The notes beneath the pieces are model-generated. The model was not told the origin of the DNA. It did no database searches and saw only the letters and a program-made list of their open reading frames with translations. Below, one piece after another: positions 11,174 to 23,390 of a stretch of 64,000 bases of DNA. Position 1 is the stretch's first letter. Every line of letters starts with the position of its first letter. A program made the translations under genes and the position numbers. Source of the stretch: Gnetum montanum (lineage: Eukaryota; Streptophyta; Gnetopsida; Gnetales; Gnetaceae); assembly GCA_015680685.1 (NCBI GenBank), contig MNCI01015561.1:981825-1045824 (forward strand). Reading direction: 5' to 3'.

Positions 11174-12007
11174 TGATGAGCAATGGGTATTTCCTATGCC
11201 TAACTATACAAATTGCAAGTGTGTATGCACAATCTGGTTGAATTTTGTGGACACCTTCTACCTAAGTGGCCTATGTCCTACATAGTAAAAACATGGGGTT
11301 ACTAATCATTGTCTTCCCAATCATCACTTGTGTTATCTTTTTATGTATGGCTAAGTATGATTGAAGTGTAAGATATTCTTATTTATAATTTTTATTTTTT
11401 ATCTTAAAATGTATTAAGGAAGGAAATGATTGGAATGTTACACTTTACTAATTAATAACTAAATTATCCTAAATATAGATTATCTATTCCCACTTTCTGT
11501 ACACACCCTGAACGTATATTAAGATTGCTGGGTTACCAAGTGCTTATTGTTGAGCGTACCAAGTATTCATTGCTAGGATTACCAAGCATTAGTATATTAT
11601 GCTTAAAGTGGTCATACTCACATTACTTATGAAATAAGATATTAAATACTTAAGTACAAGAAAGTAAACCACATGTAAATTAAATAGCTTGAAAGTAAAC
11701 TTAAGCTAATCCTAAGTGTTGCAATGGAGAGAAAATCTAAATTTTATTTTCATTTCTACAATTGTGTTCAAGTACATCTTGAGGCATTTAGAGAGAAATC
11801 TTGCTAAGTCCTACATATAAGTGTTTGGCTAAGGGAATGACCAAAAGTGCCATAAATGTAGCTAGTGTGCACACTTATATAGGCTTCAACAGGCTTAGCA
11901 TCGATGTACATACATGCGCCAATGCATCCTAGGATGTGTCGACGAGGCTACATTGATGTAGTTGACTTATTATGCATTGACACAACTGACTTATTGACAC
12001 TTCATCA
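11174..12007 (-). repeat. E5 5' LTR (834 bp)
   Basis: Plus-strand start TGATGAGCAATGGGTA, end ACACTTCATCA. A decayed primer site lies just left (11155-11172). The TATA box is CCTATATAAGTG (about 11873-11884 antisense). The U3 lacks GATATC; instead it has repeats of CATCGATG/TGTCGACG and CATTGATG type (about 11895-11990). CpG decay and divergence from the other LTRs suggest this is one of the oldest insertions here. The right flank CAGAG (12008-12012) is its target duplication on that side; the other end is outside the window. Confidence 0.85.
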
Positions 12008-13284
12008 CAGAGTTTTCTCCTTTTCTTTGTAAGAGACCCTTTAGTAAAAAGTAAAACCTTGTGAGGGCACTTTTGAATAAAGGCAAGACCTTCTTCTTTT
12101 CCTACTGCATTTTTAGAATTGGTTGTAAAGATGCAAATTTGAAAAGGCATCCCAATATTGCTAGACCTTTTTTTTACACTCTGTTGGATGATCTAATATG
12201 ATATACTCTGAATTTTTTAACATTATTATTATTTTAAAGGGCTGACACCCTCTAATCGCCTTACCAAATAGTTGAGTCATTCTAAAAACCCAAAAATAAA
12301 CCATAATTATGTACATCAGCACACTAAACTTGACTATGCATGTTGAAACAGTCAAGCGAAACGATCGGTTATCCACATTCATACTTATCCATGAGTCCAT
12401 CATGTAAAACGAAAACGATCGCGCTTCCCGAACTTTTCTCCGAGTGATGTGAACGTCGCTGAAGATAAAATAATAAAATAAAGCCTTGTCAATGTTTGAT
12501 GTAGGCTGACGTGTTCAGACGTATCTCCTTTTGAGCTTTAACGGATTGAATTTCGCTTAAGGACATCGTTTTCAATCAAATTTGTTGAGCACTAAACAAT
12601 AATGATAAAAGAATAAAGATGCTCTCAGCCAGGCAAGGCAGATTCATGTTTCCATGTTATTAAAAGAATTTCATGGCCGATGATAAATCAGAATCCGCAA
12701 TTTCCTTTTTTTTAAGGGCAGCGAGTGCTTCAAATCTTCGTTGGGAACGTGCGCCGGAAGGAGACTAAGTCAGTGTATGGTTAAATTCAATTGTGGATTG
12801 AAGTCACAGGAATCGGGGTCGACATGGAATAGAGACGAAAAATTCGGTAGTGGAAAGGTAGGGCGTAGAAGAAACGTACGCTGTGTCTGTGTGTGTTGTG
12901 ATGCTTCCACGAAATATCTGAACACTTGGTTGAAAATTTTTTAGGTCTTGGTTGAAGATCGAAAATTTCGCAGGGCATGCTTAAAGAATAATGATGACGG
13001 GGATGGAAAATGTTTGATCACGTTTCTGGGCGCGGGTTTTAAATGGCGAGATTTGATGACACGGCACGCAATCAATCAATCAATCCTGTCTTTGTTGTTG
13101 TCTTTAATATATTCCGTTTCTTGTCACTGCGTTTTTGAATTGATGAATCGAAGGTCTCTTGCGTTGCTGCGATAAATTCAGTTTTTGTTTCCAACAATTT
13201 CATTCGCTGCTGCTTCTGCTTCTGCTTCTGCTTGGTTGTTTTGTTTTTGTTGCGAAAATTGGGGGTTTGCTTTGGTTTTGGGCG
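12008..13284 (+). other. Low-copy upstream region and probable promoter/5' UTR of the 13285 gene
   Basis: No LTR signature is seen. Base composition becomes more balanced and CpG-rich from about 12400 (CGATCGCGCTTCCCG). A TTTAATATATTCC element at about 13103-13115 is a plausible TATA box, and a CTGCTTCTGCTTCTGC hexamer run at about 13207-13232 would lie in the 5' leader. Small open frames (12741-12944, 12948-13175) show no recognisable domain or codon bias and are not called as genes. Confidence 0.5.
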
Positions 13285-14217
13285 ATGGCGTTGGGAAGAT
13301 CCAGAAATCGTCTGCTGCGCATGGCCGTAGTCACCGCTGCTACTGCTGCAGGAGCTGCTGCGGTTTACTACGCCTGGAAATCTCTCATGGCTGAGATATC
13401 CGGCGATGAGGAGGATGAAAAGGCTCAAGCGTTGCAGGATTATTTGGAAAAACAGATGAAATCAGCGCAGGAAAGAATGCTACCTAGCAAGAAAGAGGAG
13501 CAAGTATCTGTGAGTAATTCTTCTGGGCTTTCTCCCGGGCTGCAATTGGAAAATGGGTTTCAAGCAGCTCAGGAATTTGATCAGCATCAATCTAATTGCT
13601 TGGAAACTCGGAACCCGTCGGATTTTGTTGAGTCTAAATTTGCTGAGGATATGGTTCCAGAAGATGAGAAAATTGCAGGAATGGATTCGGAAGAGGAACA
13701 GGAGAAGGAGGAGGAGGACGTTAAGGAAGATTTGCCAAATGCAATTGCTTCGTCTCCGAGCTTCTCTGATTTAGCTGTTTGTGGTAGTGGTTCATCCGAG
13801 GAAATTTCTGCTTCCGAGGAGGCATCTCGGACTTTGAGTGGTGAAATTTCTCAGGAGGAATTTTTTCTGGGGTTTGGAAAGCAAGGAAACGTGGAAAATT
13901 CTCTGCAGGAGGAGACAAAGGGGGAAGTTCATCCGCAAGAAGCCATTCATGAATCGAAGGGGAATGATGTTCAGCATGGAACCAAGGAAACTAATTTGGA
14001 GAATCAGAATTTGAGTTGCAATGGTTCTGCACAATCTCCCAAAGTGGGAGAGGAGGAAGAATGTTTGCATGCAGCAGAGAATGGACATTCAAAGGACAAT
14101 GGAAATTTCTCCGTGGCTGAAACTGAAACTGTTGAAAATGGGGAAATTTTTCGTTTTTCAAATACTAATGTTGTGAAATCTCCAAGCATTTGCAAGCCAG
14201 AGCCAGAGATTATATAG
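13285..14217 (+). CDS. Unknown membrane-anchored acidic protein, 310 aa
   Basis: The frame opens at 13159 but with TTG; the first ATG with a plant-like context (GGCGATGGCG) is 13285 and is chosen. The protein begins with a basic tip (MALGRSRNRLLR), then a single hydrophobic, alanine-rich segment of about 20 residues (about 13-31, VVTAATAAGAAAVYYAW). This is followed by a long hydrophilic, glutamate- and serine-rich region with an acidic patch at about 133-148 (EEEQEKEEEDVKED). It ends KPEPEII. The frame is uninterrupted, has balanced codon use and lies outside the retroelements, which favours a real host gene. The design suggests an N-terminal signal anchor with a disordered acidic tail. I do not recognise the family, and a spliced extension cannot be excluded. 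Confidence 0.7.
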   Translation: MALGRSRNRLLRMAVVTAATAAGAAAVYYAWKSLMAEISGDEEDEKAQALQDYLEKQMKSAQERMLPSKKEEQVSVSNSSGLSPGLQLENGFQAAQEFDQHQSNCLETRNPSDFVESKFAEDMVPEDEKIAGMDSEEEQEKEEEDVKEDLPNAIASSPSFSDLAVCGSGSSEEISASEEASRTLSGEISQEEFFLGFGKQGNVENSLQEETKGEVHPQEAIHESKGNDVQHGTKETNLENQNLSCNGSAQSPKVGEEEECLHAAENGHSKDNGNFSVAETETVENGEIFRFSNTNVVKSPSICKPEPEII

Positions 14218-15349
14218 AGCGAAGCAACTGCATTTGCTGAGTTGAATCCTCAGATCTCAATTGCCTGAAAATTTGGCCGATCGAAGCTATTAATTTAACT
14301 TTTCTTGTTAACGTTATGGCAGTCTTTTTTTTTTTTTTCCCAATTTCTTAAGATATACTTAAAGAGTATGTCCATACTGTTATCTGGGTATGTCAAAAGC
14401 AAGCAGTGGCTGTTTCACTGTATGTGTACAGAAAATTGATTCTCCAGAGTATTAATACAGTGCTGTCTTTTGAGTTGTTCTTTTACTTTTTCCCTATCTC
14501 TTTCAGTTTTTGTTTTCCTCTGTTATGCACTAAAAAGGTTTCGGTCATTTCTGTTTTTTACGTACACGAAGATCTACAATACATCACCATCTCCTTCTAG
14601 ATGGGCCCTAGATGCGTCCTGATTTGACTATTTGTTTATTTACGTCTCTGGTTTAATTTTAAGAGTTCCTGCCACACAAGCTCTGTGTTACGGCTAAACG
14701 ATAATGATCATACCATTTAAAATTACAGATGCCATAAAAAAACTGAAATACCACACTCAATGAGGAAGGGTATAGTTCTTTGGTGTGCTCTCTGATAAAA
14801 TACTTTCCCGAGTAAAACACTTCTATTCAAGGTAGGTCTCCAAAACAAGTTAATTTTTTACGTCTATTAAATTTTAATAGTTTAAAAATCTTTCATAAGT
14901 TTTTTGGTTCATATTTTCCACGTCTGAGTAATTATTAGGATTACCATTTAAGTGATGTTTTGGCCATTGTAGGTCTCCGAAACAAGTTAATTTTCTAAGT
15001 CTACCAAATTTTAATAATTTAAAATTCTTTCATAAGTTTTCTGGTTCATATTTTCCACCTCTGAATATTTATTTTCACTTTAAGGATTACTATTTAAGTG
15101 ATGGTATGGGGATTGTTTCTTAAATGCTTGGGATGCAACCGCTCAAAAAATGTCACTAAACTTGTAAGTAATGATCCTTATTATATTTTTATTTTATTAA
15201 ATTTGTAATTAAATTATATTATATTAAAAATTAAAAGGGTTACATTTTGCTAATCTCAAATCTACCATGCAAAGAAAAATTAGAAAAGCCCTTCAATTTT
15301 TATCTTTGGGTTAGTCTATGTCTCTTTGGTGATAAGTATCGATGTTCCT
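14218..15349. other. 3' flank of the host gene; AT-rich intergenic DNA
   Basis: Holds the likely 3' UTR of the gene, with a T run at about 14326-14338, and AT-rich sequence. A tandem duplication is at 14832-15112. No further gene was found. The region ends at the LTR beginning at 15350. Confidence 0.5.
14832..15112 (+). repeat. Tandem duplication, about 137-143 bp unit x2
   Basis: Copy one starts GTAGGTCTCCAAAACAAGTT at 14832 and copy two starts GTAGGTCTCCGAAACAAGTT at 14969. Both continue through TTTCATAAGTTTT(C)TGGTTCATATTTTCC and TTTAAGTGATG. The copies differ by scattered substitutions and a small indel. Confidence 0.9.
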
Positions 15350-16162
15350 TGATAAATCGAAGTTTGGTGGACCATTCAATATCGTAGCATGAGTGCTAGC
15401 TTATATATACAACACTTAGGTGCATGGATCAGCAATAGATTTTAGTCCATAGTAGCATAACTCTTTTAGTTTGTTTTGTGATTTTAGTTTTAAGTACTTA
15501 ATAGTGTGGTGTTGAGTGATTGTACGAAGTCTTTATTCAAGTGAAGTGTATTTGGACACATTTCTAACAATAAAGATCAAGATTACTTATCATTATTGTA
15601 GCATTCACTTAGTTTTCTTTCTGTTTACTTAGAATAGTGTTTACCATTTTCACTTAGATTACTAATTATTGCTTTCTTAGTTAATGTTTACTATTCCATG
15701 CACTTACTTTCACTGTTGTTAAGTAGTATGGATACAACTAGTTTTGAGCGCCAAGTGTAGTTATCTGGTAACCCAGTAGTGTTATCACTTGGTATGCAGT
15801 GGTACACTTGGTACTCTCAATGGTGACTACATGAGTCTAAGGCGTGTACAGAGAATTAGGATTAGATATCCACCGCCATAGGATAGAAAAGAATTGTTTA
15901 CTGTTTTTCTTAGCATTAAAAACTCTTTTCACTTTATTATATTTGCTAGGAGAAATGGCCTATCAACATCAACATATTATATACCTCACTGTGGGTTAAA
16001 TCATACCCATAGATTTCACTAGCTCACGTGGGAAAACAACGATCTTAAACTTTAATCAAATACTAGCATAATCACATTGCCTTGTCCAAGGATTACAATC
16101 TGGTCATGTGTGAACACCTATGATTTGTATAGTTGGGTGTTGGATTACTCCACTATGAAACA
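15350..16162 (+). repeat. LTR of divergent family B (813 bp)
   Basis: Starts TGATAAATCGAAGTTTGG and ends ATTACTCCACTATGAAACA. It matches the 3' LTR of element G (57147-58005) along its length. The last 36 bases align without gaps to the family A terminus (GTATGGTTGAGTG...CATCA), which shows the common origin. The U3 is shorter than in G and has lost most GATATC units. No matching target duplication is found, because the LTR of E4 starts one base beyond its end. Confidence 0.8.
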
Positions 16163-16163
16163 C

Positions 16164-17031
16164 TGATAAATCGTGTTTTCATACACTTCGATATCGGAGT
16201 GGTCGCGATATCGGATACACGATATTGGGTACGCAATATTGTTACCCAAGATGCGATATTGTATATTCAATATTGCAAGGTTACTCCTGGGTCTATAAAT
16301 ACAACCCTCAAGCGCACGATTGAGAGTAGTTTTTGGCAGTCAAGTAGTCAAACTCTTGCAGTTTGTCCATTTGAGAGTTAGAATATTTTCCAAGTGCTCA
16401 TAGTAGGAGGTCTAAGTGTGATCGAATCTTTATTCAAGCATTGCTGTACCTGAACACACCATTGTGTTGGCAATAAAGATGAACTCTTTGATTCACCTTG
16501 CAGCACTTGAGACTTTCTTTCTTATGAATTTATATATATAGTGATTTCATTCAATTTACATTAATGTTACTCATTCAGCAATTAATTTTGATCCATTAAG
16601 CAATTGATTAAAATACACAAGCACGATCATTTCGAACATACGTGTAACACTTGGTAGCTCAAAAACAGTTAGATTTTGACAACCTAGCAGTGTTAACACA
16701 AAGTTCAGGATGTGTCTGGGAAGTGGGAATGGTTACTTGTGTTAGGCTAGATTAGATCATAGTTTTCTTAGCACTTAATCACTATCACTTTCATTCTTGT
16801 TCTAGGTGAGTAAATTGATAAAACACAAAATAATAAAAATCTCATGCCTCAGTTACACTTAACCATACAATTGCATTCCACAAGTGGGACTGGGAAGACA
16901 ACAAATGGACAACATCATGCACTGTTTAGCTCTAGTGTACATGGTAATTAAAGTTTGCGGAATTCGACTAGATTGCATGTGAATGCCTGTGATTCGTATG
17001 GTTGGGCGTAGGGGTACCTCATTGCTCATCA
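16164..17031 (+). repeat. E4 5' LTR (868 bp)
   Basis: TGATAAATCGTG at the start, TTGCTCATCA at the end. The U3 has a dense cluster of CGATATCGG, GCGATATCGG, ACGATATTGG, GCAATATTG and GCGATATTG units (16188-16285). CTATAAATACAACC at about 16301-16314 is the TATA box. AATAAAGATGAACTC at about 16471 is a poly(A) signal. Confidence 0.9.
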
Positions 17032-17032
17032 T

Positions 17033-17050
17033 TGACACCGTTGCCAGGGA
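17033..17050 (+). promoter_or_regulatory. E4 primer-binding site (decayed tRNA-Asp type)
   Basis: TGACACCGTTGCCAGGGA directly after the LTR. Relative to the Asp consensus all three differences are G-to-A or C-to-T at or near CpG, in keeping with methylation decay. Confidence 0.85.
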
Positions 17051-17199
17051 CTTTAGTTCTATGTGCGGTATCTAAATTGAGTGAAACTTAGTAACCTCGT
17101 TGTTCGAACCCTAAGAGTCAAATCTTACAAAAACAAAAATTCGAATTATAATTAAATTAAACCTTAACTACACATTGTCTATAAGTTCATTAACAAAAA

Positions 17200-19660
17200 A
17201 TGTCTTCTTCTCATAGGAGCCCATCTCTGTATAGGGTAGACTAGGTAACCTTAGCAATACTGGGTGGTATATGCTCATCTCGATGAGTATGTACCTAACT
17301 TCACCTTCATCTTGCATCAAGATGAATTGCTGTGGTGGCGTGACATGAAAGGCAACATTGTGTTGCCACCTGATTGATTTGTTTCAGCAATGCTCCAGCT
17401 AATGCTCACATGACACAGGCTTCAACATCTTCACATAGAGTACGAGATGCGAGATTTTGATTCAAGGGATTATCATCCCATTGAAGCACAAAGGTTAAGG
17501 GATCGTCAACTGGAGCACCAACATGAACTTGTGAAGGGCAAGGGGTCAAACACTTTTCCACCTCCACTTGGCCCATTAGATGGAGGTGACCACTTCTTTT
17601 AGTGATTCTTCTCTCTTTGACTTTGTTTAGGAGGCCCTCAACCAGAACGTGCAATCCACAATTCATAATCCAAGTTCTGGTCAAAACAAATCCAATGACA
17701 AAAATGGATCTAGAGAGGTAAGTTAGGATAAGGGAAAAAAAGGAGGTCACGATCATGATTGTGGTCAAAAGTATCAAAGGAAGGATGATAGGTGTCAACA
17801 CAGAGCAAGTTCTCCTTCATCTTCATCTTCATTGTCTTCTTCTTCTTCTTCATCTGGCTCAGATCATGGCTGCAAAAGGAATAACCATGATGGAGGTGAT
17901 CGACAGGACTAAAACAACAGAAGGGACTGTTGGGACAATCGCAATCAGAGGCGTGGGCAATCTAGAGAGGCCCATCATCAAGAAAGAAGGGTTAGTAAAA
18001 AACATCGTATGCACCATCACCATGCCCTTGATGAACCTCTACTTACCACTTGGGGCATGTTGAATATTGTAGAGGCTGTAAGGGTTCCAACAAGGCATGT
18101 AAAGGATAGCAGAATAAAGAGGTTGGACATGAACAACATCCCTTGGTTTGAGGGAGGATACGATGCTAATCCGCAAAATCATTTCTAGGCTTTCAAAGAT
18201 GCATGTGCTTTGCAAAATATTGAAAACGACTAGTAGAAGCTGAAATTATTTCCAAGGACACTCATAAAGGAAGCAGAAAATTGGTACCGATCCTTGGAAC
18301 CAAAATTAATCAGGCGATGGAATACAATGTTGGAATCATTCAATGACAAATATCAAACGTACTCCTAAGTATCCAATATGAGGAACAAATTCAAGGGTGA
18401 AAGCAAGGAAACCATGAGCCCTTGGAAGCCTCTATTGGTTAATACTATTCTCTACTACATAGGTGCGTTGACCATGGATACTCTTAGCTTGATCAACTTC
18501 GCCACATCATAGATGGGTTGTGGTCTGAAATAAGAAAAACCTTTGGTGTCTATGCTCAAGGGAGTTTGACAAAGTTAAGCACTTGTGAGATTCAAAAATT
18601 AATTGAATAGGTAGCCAAGGAGGAGAAAGAATTGAGAAACTGAGGAAGTGTAGAGGAATACAACAAGGACCCTTCTATTCGCAAAAGGGGGGGTTTGATT
18701 TTGTGACAGTGAGGATGAATTAACCAGAGATGAGGTGGCTAATCAGAAAACCTTACCACTCCAGAAGTTGCAATATGAAATCACGACTAAGGTTGACCAA
18801 TTATGGGACTCTATGAATAACAAGTTTCAGGCTGTCTTAAAAATTGATGAAGAGTCCAAGGAGAAAAATGGTGAGCGTGAGTGCCGAAGACATAAGGAAG
18901 TTGAATGTGCTATATCTAAGGGTAAGGATAAAATGATTGTAATAGAGATGGTTATAGATAGTGACTCAGATGATGATGGCGGGTGTGATGTCTACCAATA
19001 CGGACATCCCAAGGGATGTTGCCCAATTATGTCACACTTGCAGGAATCTGGGATGTATGCCTTACATCCATAGCTTGCATAAAGGAAAACACCCAAAAGA
19101 TTGTCTTATCCACAAGGCAACGCTTGATAGTTCCACCAACCACAATAGTATTATCTAAGTGGAACTCCACTGCAACCCTGTGGATTGTACCAGTAGTGGC
19201 AGCAACCATAATTGTGGGCGTTGCCACCTCCAAGACAATAGTACCCTTATCGACAACCAGATCCCTATGGTTACTATGTTTTGCAACCTTTATCTCCACG
19301 GGACTCCTTTGGTCATGTTGCTACTTACCAACCTCACCACTACGCTCCTGAAGTATACCAATCACCCTATCCAAGGAGGGATACCACCTACTATCCTCAT
19401 GCACCTGCTATCCCTGCACCTACTCCTCCATCTCCTGCACAGCTACTACTTGCTCCATCCATGCAAAGAAATGCTATAAGGGTGGTTAATCTACAACCGG
19501 TTAACCCACCAAGTAGGTCAGAACCATGAATAAAAAAAAGACGTTTCTTCTAACCTCACGGTCCATCAAAGCCCTCAGACACATCAATGGTTGGTAACCT
19601 TGCTCCTCCACCTTTCTTTGCCTCACCTTCATCTAAGTTCCCTTCAAATCAAAATCCATC
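17200..19660 (+). pseudogene. E4 gag
   Basis: ATG at 17200 (MSSSHRSPS). A histidine, arginine and serine-rich region (about 17740-18050, SPSSSSSLSSSSSSSG) precedes the core: IKRLDMNNIPWFEGGYDANP, ENWYRSLEPKLIRRWNTML, ESFNDKYQTYS. A decayed knuckle box at about 18987-19025 has the first pair as C and Y (CDVYQYGHPKGCCPI). The region 19150-19530 is proline and tyrosine-rich. Stops and at least two frameshifts. Confidence 0.8.
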
Positions 19661-19676
19661 TTGAATCCATATTGTA

Positions 19677-20160
19677 ATGCTAACCCATGTTGTATCTGAT
19701 TGGATTCAAGTTGGTAACCTACCTAGAAAGTTAACTGATCCCAAGAGTCTCCTAGTATATTTGAAAATTGCTAGGCATGAGCCTTGTAAAGTTCTTCTTG
19801 ACTCTGGTTCTCATGTTAATCTGATCTTGTATGAGATGTACACAATGTGGAACCTTCCTCCCTTGAAGAAGAGTAACATCCGATTGGAATTGGTGGGCTA
19901 GTCCATCACTGTTCCATTGGGACTAGTAGATGACATCATAACCACCATTTGTGGGTGGTCATATCCCATCGACTTCCTAGTAATCAAGGTGGAGAATTGT
20001 AAGGGGGACTTCCCAAATATTATGGAAAGGACGTGGTTAAGCATCGTTGAAGTCAAAATGGGCATTAGAGATTTTTCTTTAGAGATATATAAGAAAAATG
20101 AATTTGGAAAGGTTAAGAAGAAGAGGGTTCATGGATCGCATATAGCGATTTAGGATGCCA
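19677..20160 (+). pseudogene. E4 aspartic protease
   Basis: The active site LLDSGSHVN is intact at about 19795-19822. Upstream is DWIQVGNLPRKLTDPKSLLV. Downstream SITVPLGLVDDIITTICGWS and PNIMERTWLS resemble the retropepsin fold end with one stop between. One of the better kept domains; the same block is seen in E3 (33388-33900) and E6 (48866-48429). Confidence 0.8.
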
Positions 20161-20701
20161 TTATGTGTAGAAGTTATAGTCAGTAAACCGAACATCTATC
20201 CCTGCATGTAAGTAGTGTGCACTAGAAGTTGAAATCCAAAGATGCCTGTACATAGCAGCCACAAAACAAGAAGGCACCCAGTGGTTGACAGCTGATTCTA
20301 ATAACAGTACATTGTGCATGGAACCTACTAAGGGTCTAATGTACGAATATGTTGCAAGTATGGATGAACTCGAGCAAGTTCATCACCAGCTTTCCAAAGG
20401 AGTAAATGATGATGTCAATTGGGGAGAGTTGGAGATTCCTGACAATTTTAAATAAGAACCCCTTGAATTGAAGACACTACTAGATGGAATGCAATATGTG
20501 TTCTTGAAAAATGGAAGGTTGGTCATTATTAATGTCAAGCTTGCTATAGAACAAAAGAAAATGTTGATGAGGGTTGTGGAAAAATGGTTAGCAGCCTTTG
20601 CCTGGTCATATTCTGAGCTTACTGGTATAGATCCAAGAATATGCTAGCACTGGATATACACTGATCCCATTGTTAAACCAAAATGATAGCCACAACAACA
20701 T

Positions 20702-21930
20702 TTGAATCCCAAATTAAAGCAAATTGTCAAAGAGGAGATTAAACAACTCAAGGTAGGATTCATCTACCCTATCGTAGATAATGAATGTGTCAGTCCACTC
20801 GTGATCATGCCCAAGAAAGGAGGAAAATGGCGAGTGTGCATCAACTTTTGGCTACTCAACATAACAACTTTCAAAAATCATTTTCCGTTGCCTTTTTTCA
20901 ACTAAGTGCTAGACACCATTTCTGGGCACTGCTACTACAGCTTTTTGGATGGTTATAGTGGTTATAACCAAATTTGGATTGCATTAGAGGACCAGGCAAA
21001 GACAACTTTCACAAGTCTTTGGGGAACTTTTGCTTACCGTTAGATGCCATTCGGTCTATGCAATGCCTCAGCCACATTTCAATAATTAGTCCTTAGCATT
21101 TTCTAATAACAAATTAATAGTAGGGTAGAAGTCTTCATAAATGACTTTTCTACCTATGGAGCTACATTTGAGCAAGCCCTGGACTTTCTTGAGTAGGTGT
21201 TGAAGAGATGTGTTGAAACAAACCTTCGACTCAATTGGCAAAAGAGTCATCTTATGGTCTAGGAAGGCATAGTCTTGGGGTATCAGATCTCAAAAGCAAG
21301 AATCGAGGTGGACCTTGAAAAAATAAGGATAATCCAAGGAATAACTTGTCAACTTGAAACAGTTAAAGAAGTGCAGTCATTCCTTGGTCATACTAGCTAT
21401 TACTGATGCTTCATCGAGAATTTTTCCAAAATTGCCAAGCCATTGGTGGAATTGACAAAGAAGGATGCATTATTCGTTTGGACCCCTGCATGTGAAACAA
21501 CATTTTAGCAACTGAAGTAGAATCTTGTTGAAACCACAGTTCTACAAGCACCTGATTAGTCCAGGCTATTTCATGTGATGACTGATGCATTAAATTATGC
21601 TTTGGGAGTAGTGCTTACGTAGATGGATGATCAAAAACGTCCATATTACATTTATTGCACAAGTTGAAGCATTATAGATGCACAACTGAACTACACCACC
21701 ATAGAAAAGGAGTTGATGGTAGTGGTGTTTACCTTAAAGAAGTTTAGGCACTATGTGCTTGGCTATAAAGTGTTCATGCACACAGATCATAGTGCCATCT
21801 AGTTTCTAATGAATAAACCAATGGTGAGCTCCCGTGTCATACTATGGCTTGTGATTTTGCAAGAGTTTGATCTCACAATGGTAGATCAAAAATATGTGGG
21901 GAATGTGGTCATGAATCACTTATCACGACT
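20702..21930 (+). pseudogene. E4 reverse transcriptase and RNase H
   Basis: RT motifs in order: VIMPKKGGKWRVCINF, YYSFLDGYSGYNQIW, FGLCNASATFQ and VEVFINDFSTYG. The last is the catalytic box, with D-D changed to N-D, at about 21127-21150. The RNase H block follows, with MTDALNYALGVVL (about 21579), IEKELMVVVFTLKKFRHYV and HTDHSAI (about 21780). The F-x-D-D-F-x-Y form is characteristic of Athila RTs. Around twenty stops; inactive. Confidence 0.85.
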
Positions 21931-22079
21931 AAGATGGAATGACAAGGAGAAAGAAAGTTCCTTATCTGATTAGTTCCCTGATGAATCTCTCTTTGCAGGG
22001 GCTATTAATGCACAAATGCCTGATGAACCAAAATTGTATGATACCATCCTCACTTATTTGCTCAAGTAAAAATTGCCCA

Positions 22080-23390
22080 AGGGCTGGACACCAAAAAGAA
22101 ACAACAGTTTCTTCACCAAGTCAAGCACTTCATGGAAATTAATGGGAACTTTTACAAAGTCTATCCCAATAGCTTGGTACATTGGTGTGTCCTTGATACA
22201 GATCAACTACACGTTCTCCAGGATGGTCATGAAGGCCCTTGTGGGGGCCATTATGCTAGGAGATGCATGGCCATAAAAATCCTCATGGTGGGATATTATT
22301 GGCCAACAATCTTCAGGGATGCAGATCAATTTGTCCCTACTTGTGATTTTTGTCAGAGGGATGGTGGAATGATAGATTGAATGGAGGGGCCACAACAATG
22401 GATTCAACCTCTTGAGCCATTCGATATTTGAGGCATTGACTTTATGGGTCCCATCGCACTTTTATCAGATGGAAAGGCATATATCATAGTCATAGTTGAC
22501 TATTGCACCAAGTGGGAAAAAGTAGCAACCGTCACTAACTGTACATCCACCATTACTACTTGGTTTGTACAACAAAATATCATAAACAAGTTTGGTGTGC
22601 CTTGTGCATTAATTTCTGATAATGAAACTCATTTTACAAGTGCGACTTTCTGAAAACTTATGTAGCACTTGGGGGTTAAGCACAAACTCATAACACCATA
22701 TCACCTCCAAGCCAATGGTCAAGCTGAGGTCACTAATTGGGAGATTACGAAAATTATAACATGCACCATTAGCAAATATTGAAGGGACTCGAGCATCAAA
22801 TTAAATGATTCCCTTTGGACCTATCACTCCACATGGAAGCTTCCCATAGGTTATTCTCCCTATGAGCTCGTGTACAGAAAACTACCAACACTACCTATCC
22901 AGTTTGAGCTTCGTACACTCTCTATGGCCTGTGACCTTGAGCTGAATCTCAGTCTAGCATAGAAAGAATGATTAATGAACCTCAACTTGCTAGATGAAAA
23001 TCAGTTAATGGCTTTGTCATCCAACGAAACACATAAGGCATTCAACAAGAAACATCATGACCTCAAAATAAGAAAAGTCAAGTTTCCACTAGGAGACAAG
23101 GTTCTCTATTGAAATCCTACACATGTACCCCAATGAACTAAATTTCAAACATTGTGGGAAGAACCTTACATTATTGATGAGACTTTTCCATCTGGGGTCA
23201 TGATTATCTATAAACCTAACAGCCCAAAAAAGAAACAATTAGTTAACATCCAACAAGTGAAACCTTTCCATGAGCCCATGCCAACCAACTCAATAGACAC
23301 CTCAATAGATGGACAACCACATTCAATCTTTCAAATCTCCCCCTTCCAACTTAGTCGTGGGGGAGATGGTCATTCATACTAACACTTAAT
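22080..23390 (+). pseudogene. E4 integrase
   Basis: N-terminal zinc module with GHEGPCGGHYARRCM and FVPTCDFCQRDGG (about 22225-22365). The catalytic core shows GIDFMGP, LISDNETHF and HLQANGQAEVTN (D, D, E positions near 22440, 22615 and 22735). The C-terminal part reads PLGDKVLY and LWEEPYIIDETFPSG, ending before the purine tract LSRGGDGH. The second D motif has N-E in place of the usual glycine context. Stops throughout. Confidence 0.85.

Noticed and set aside
13072-13428. 118-codon minus-strand frame over the host gene start
   Set aside because: Antisense of a low-complexity GCTTCT and alanine-rich region; no start context and overlaps the better plus-strand gene.
19027-19299. 90-codon minus-strand frame in E4
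   Set aside because: Antisense of the E4 gag end; similar antisense frames occur at 32849-33094 because both copies share this sequence.
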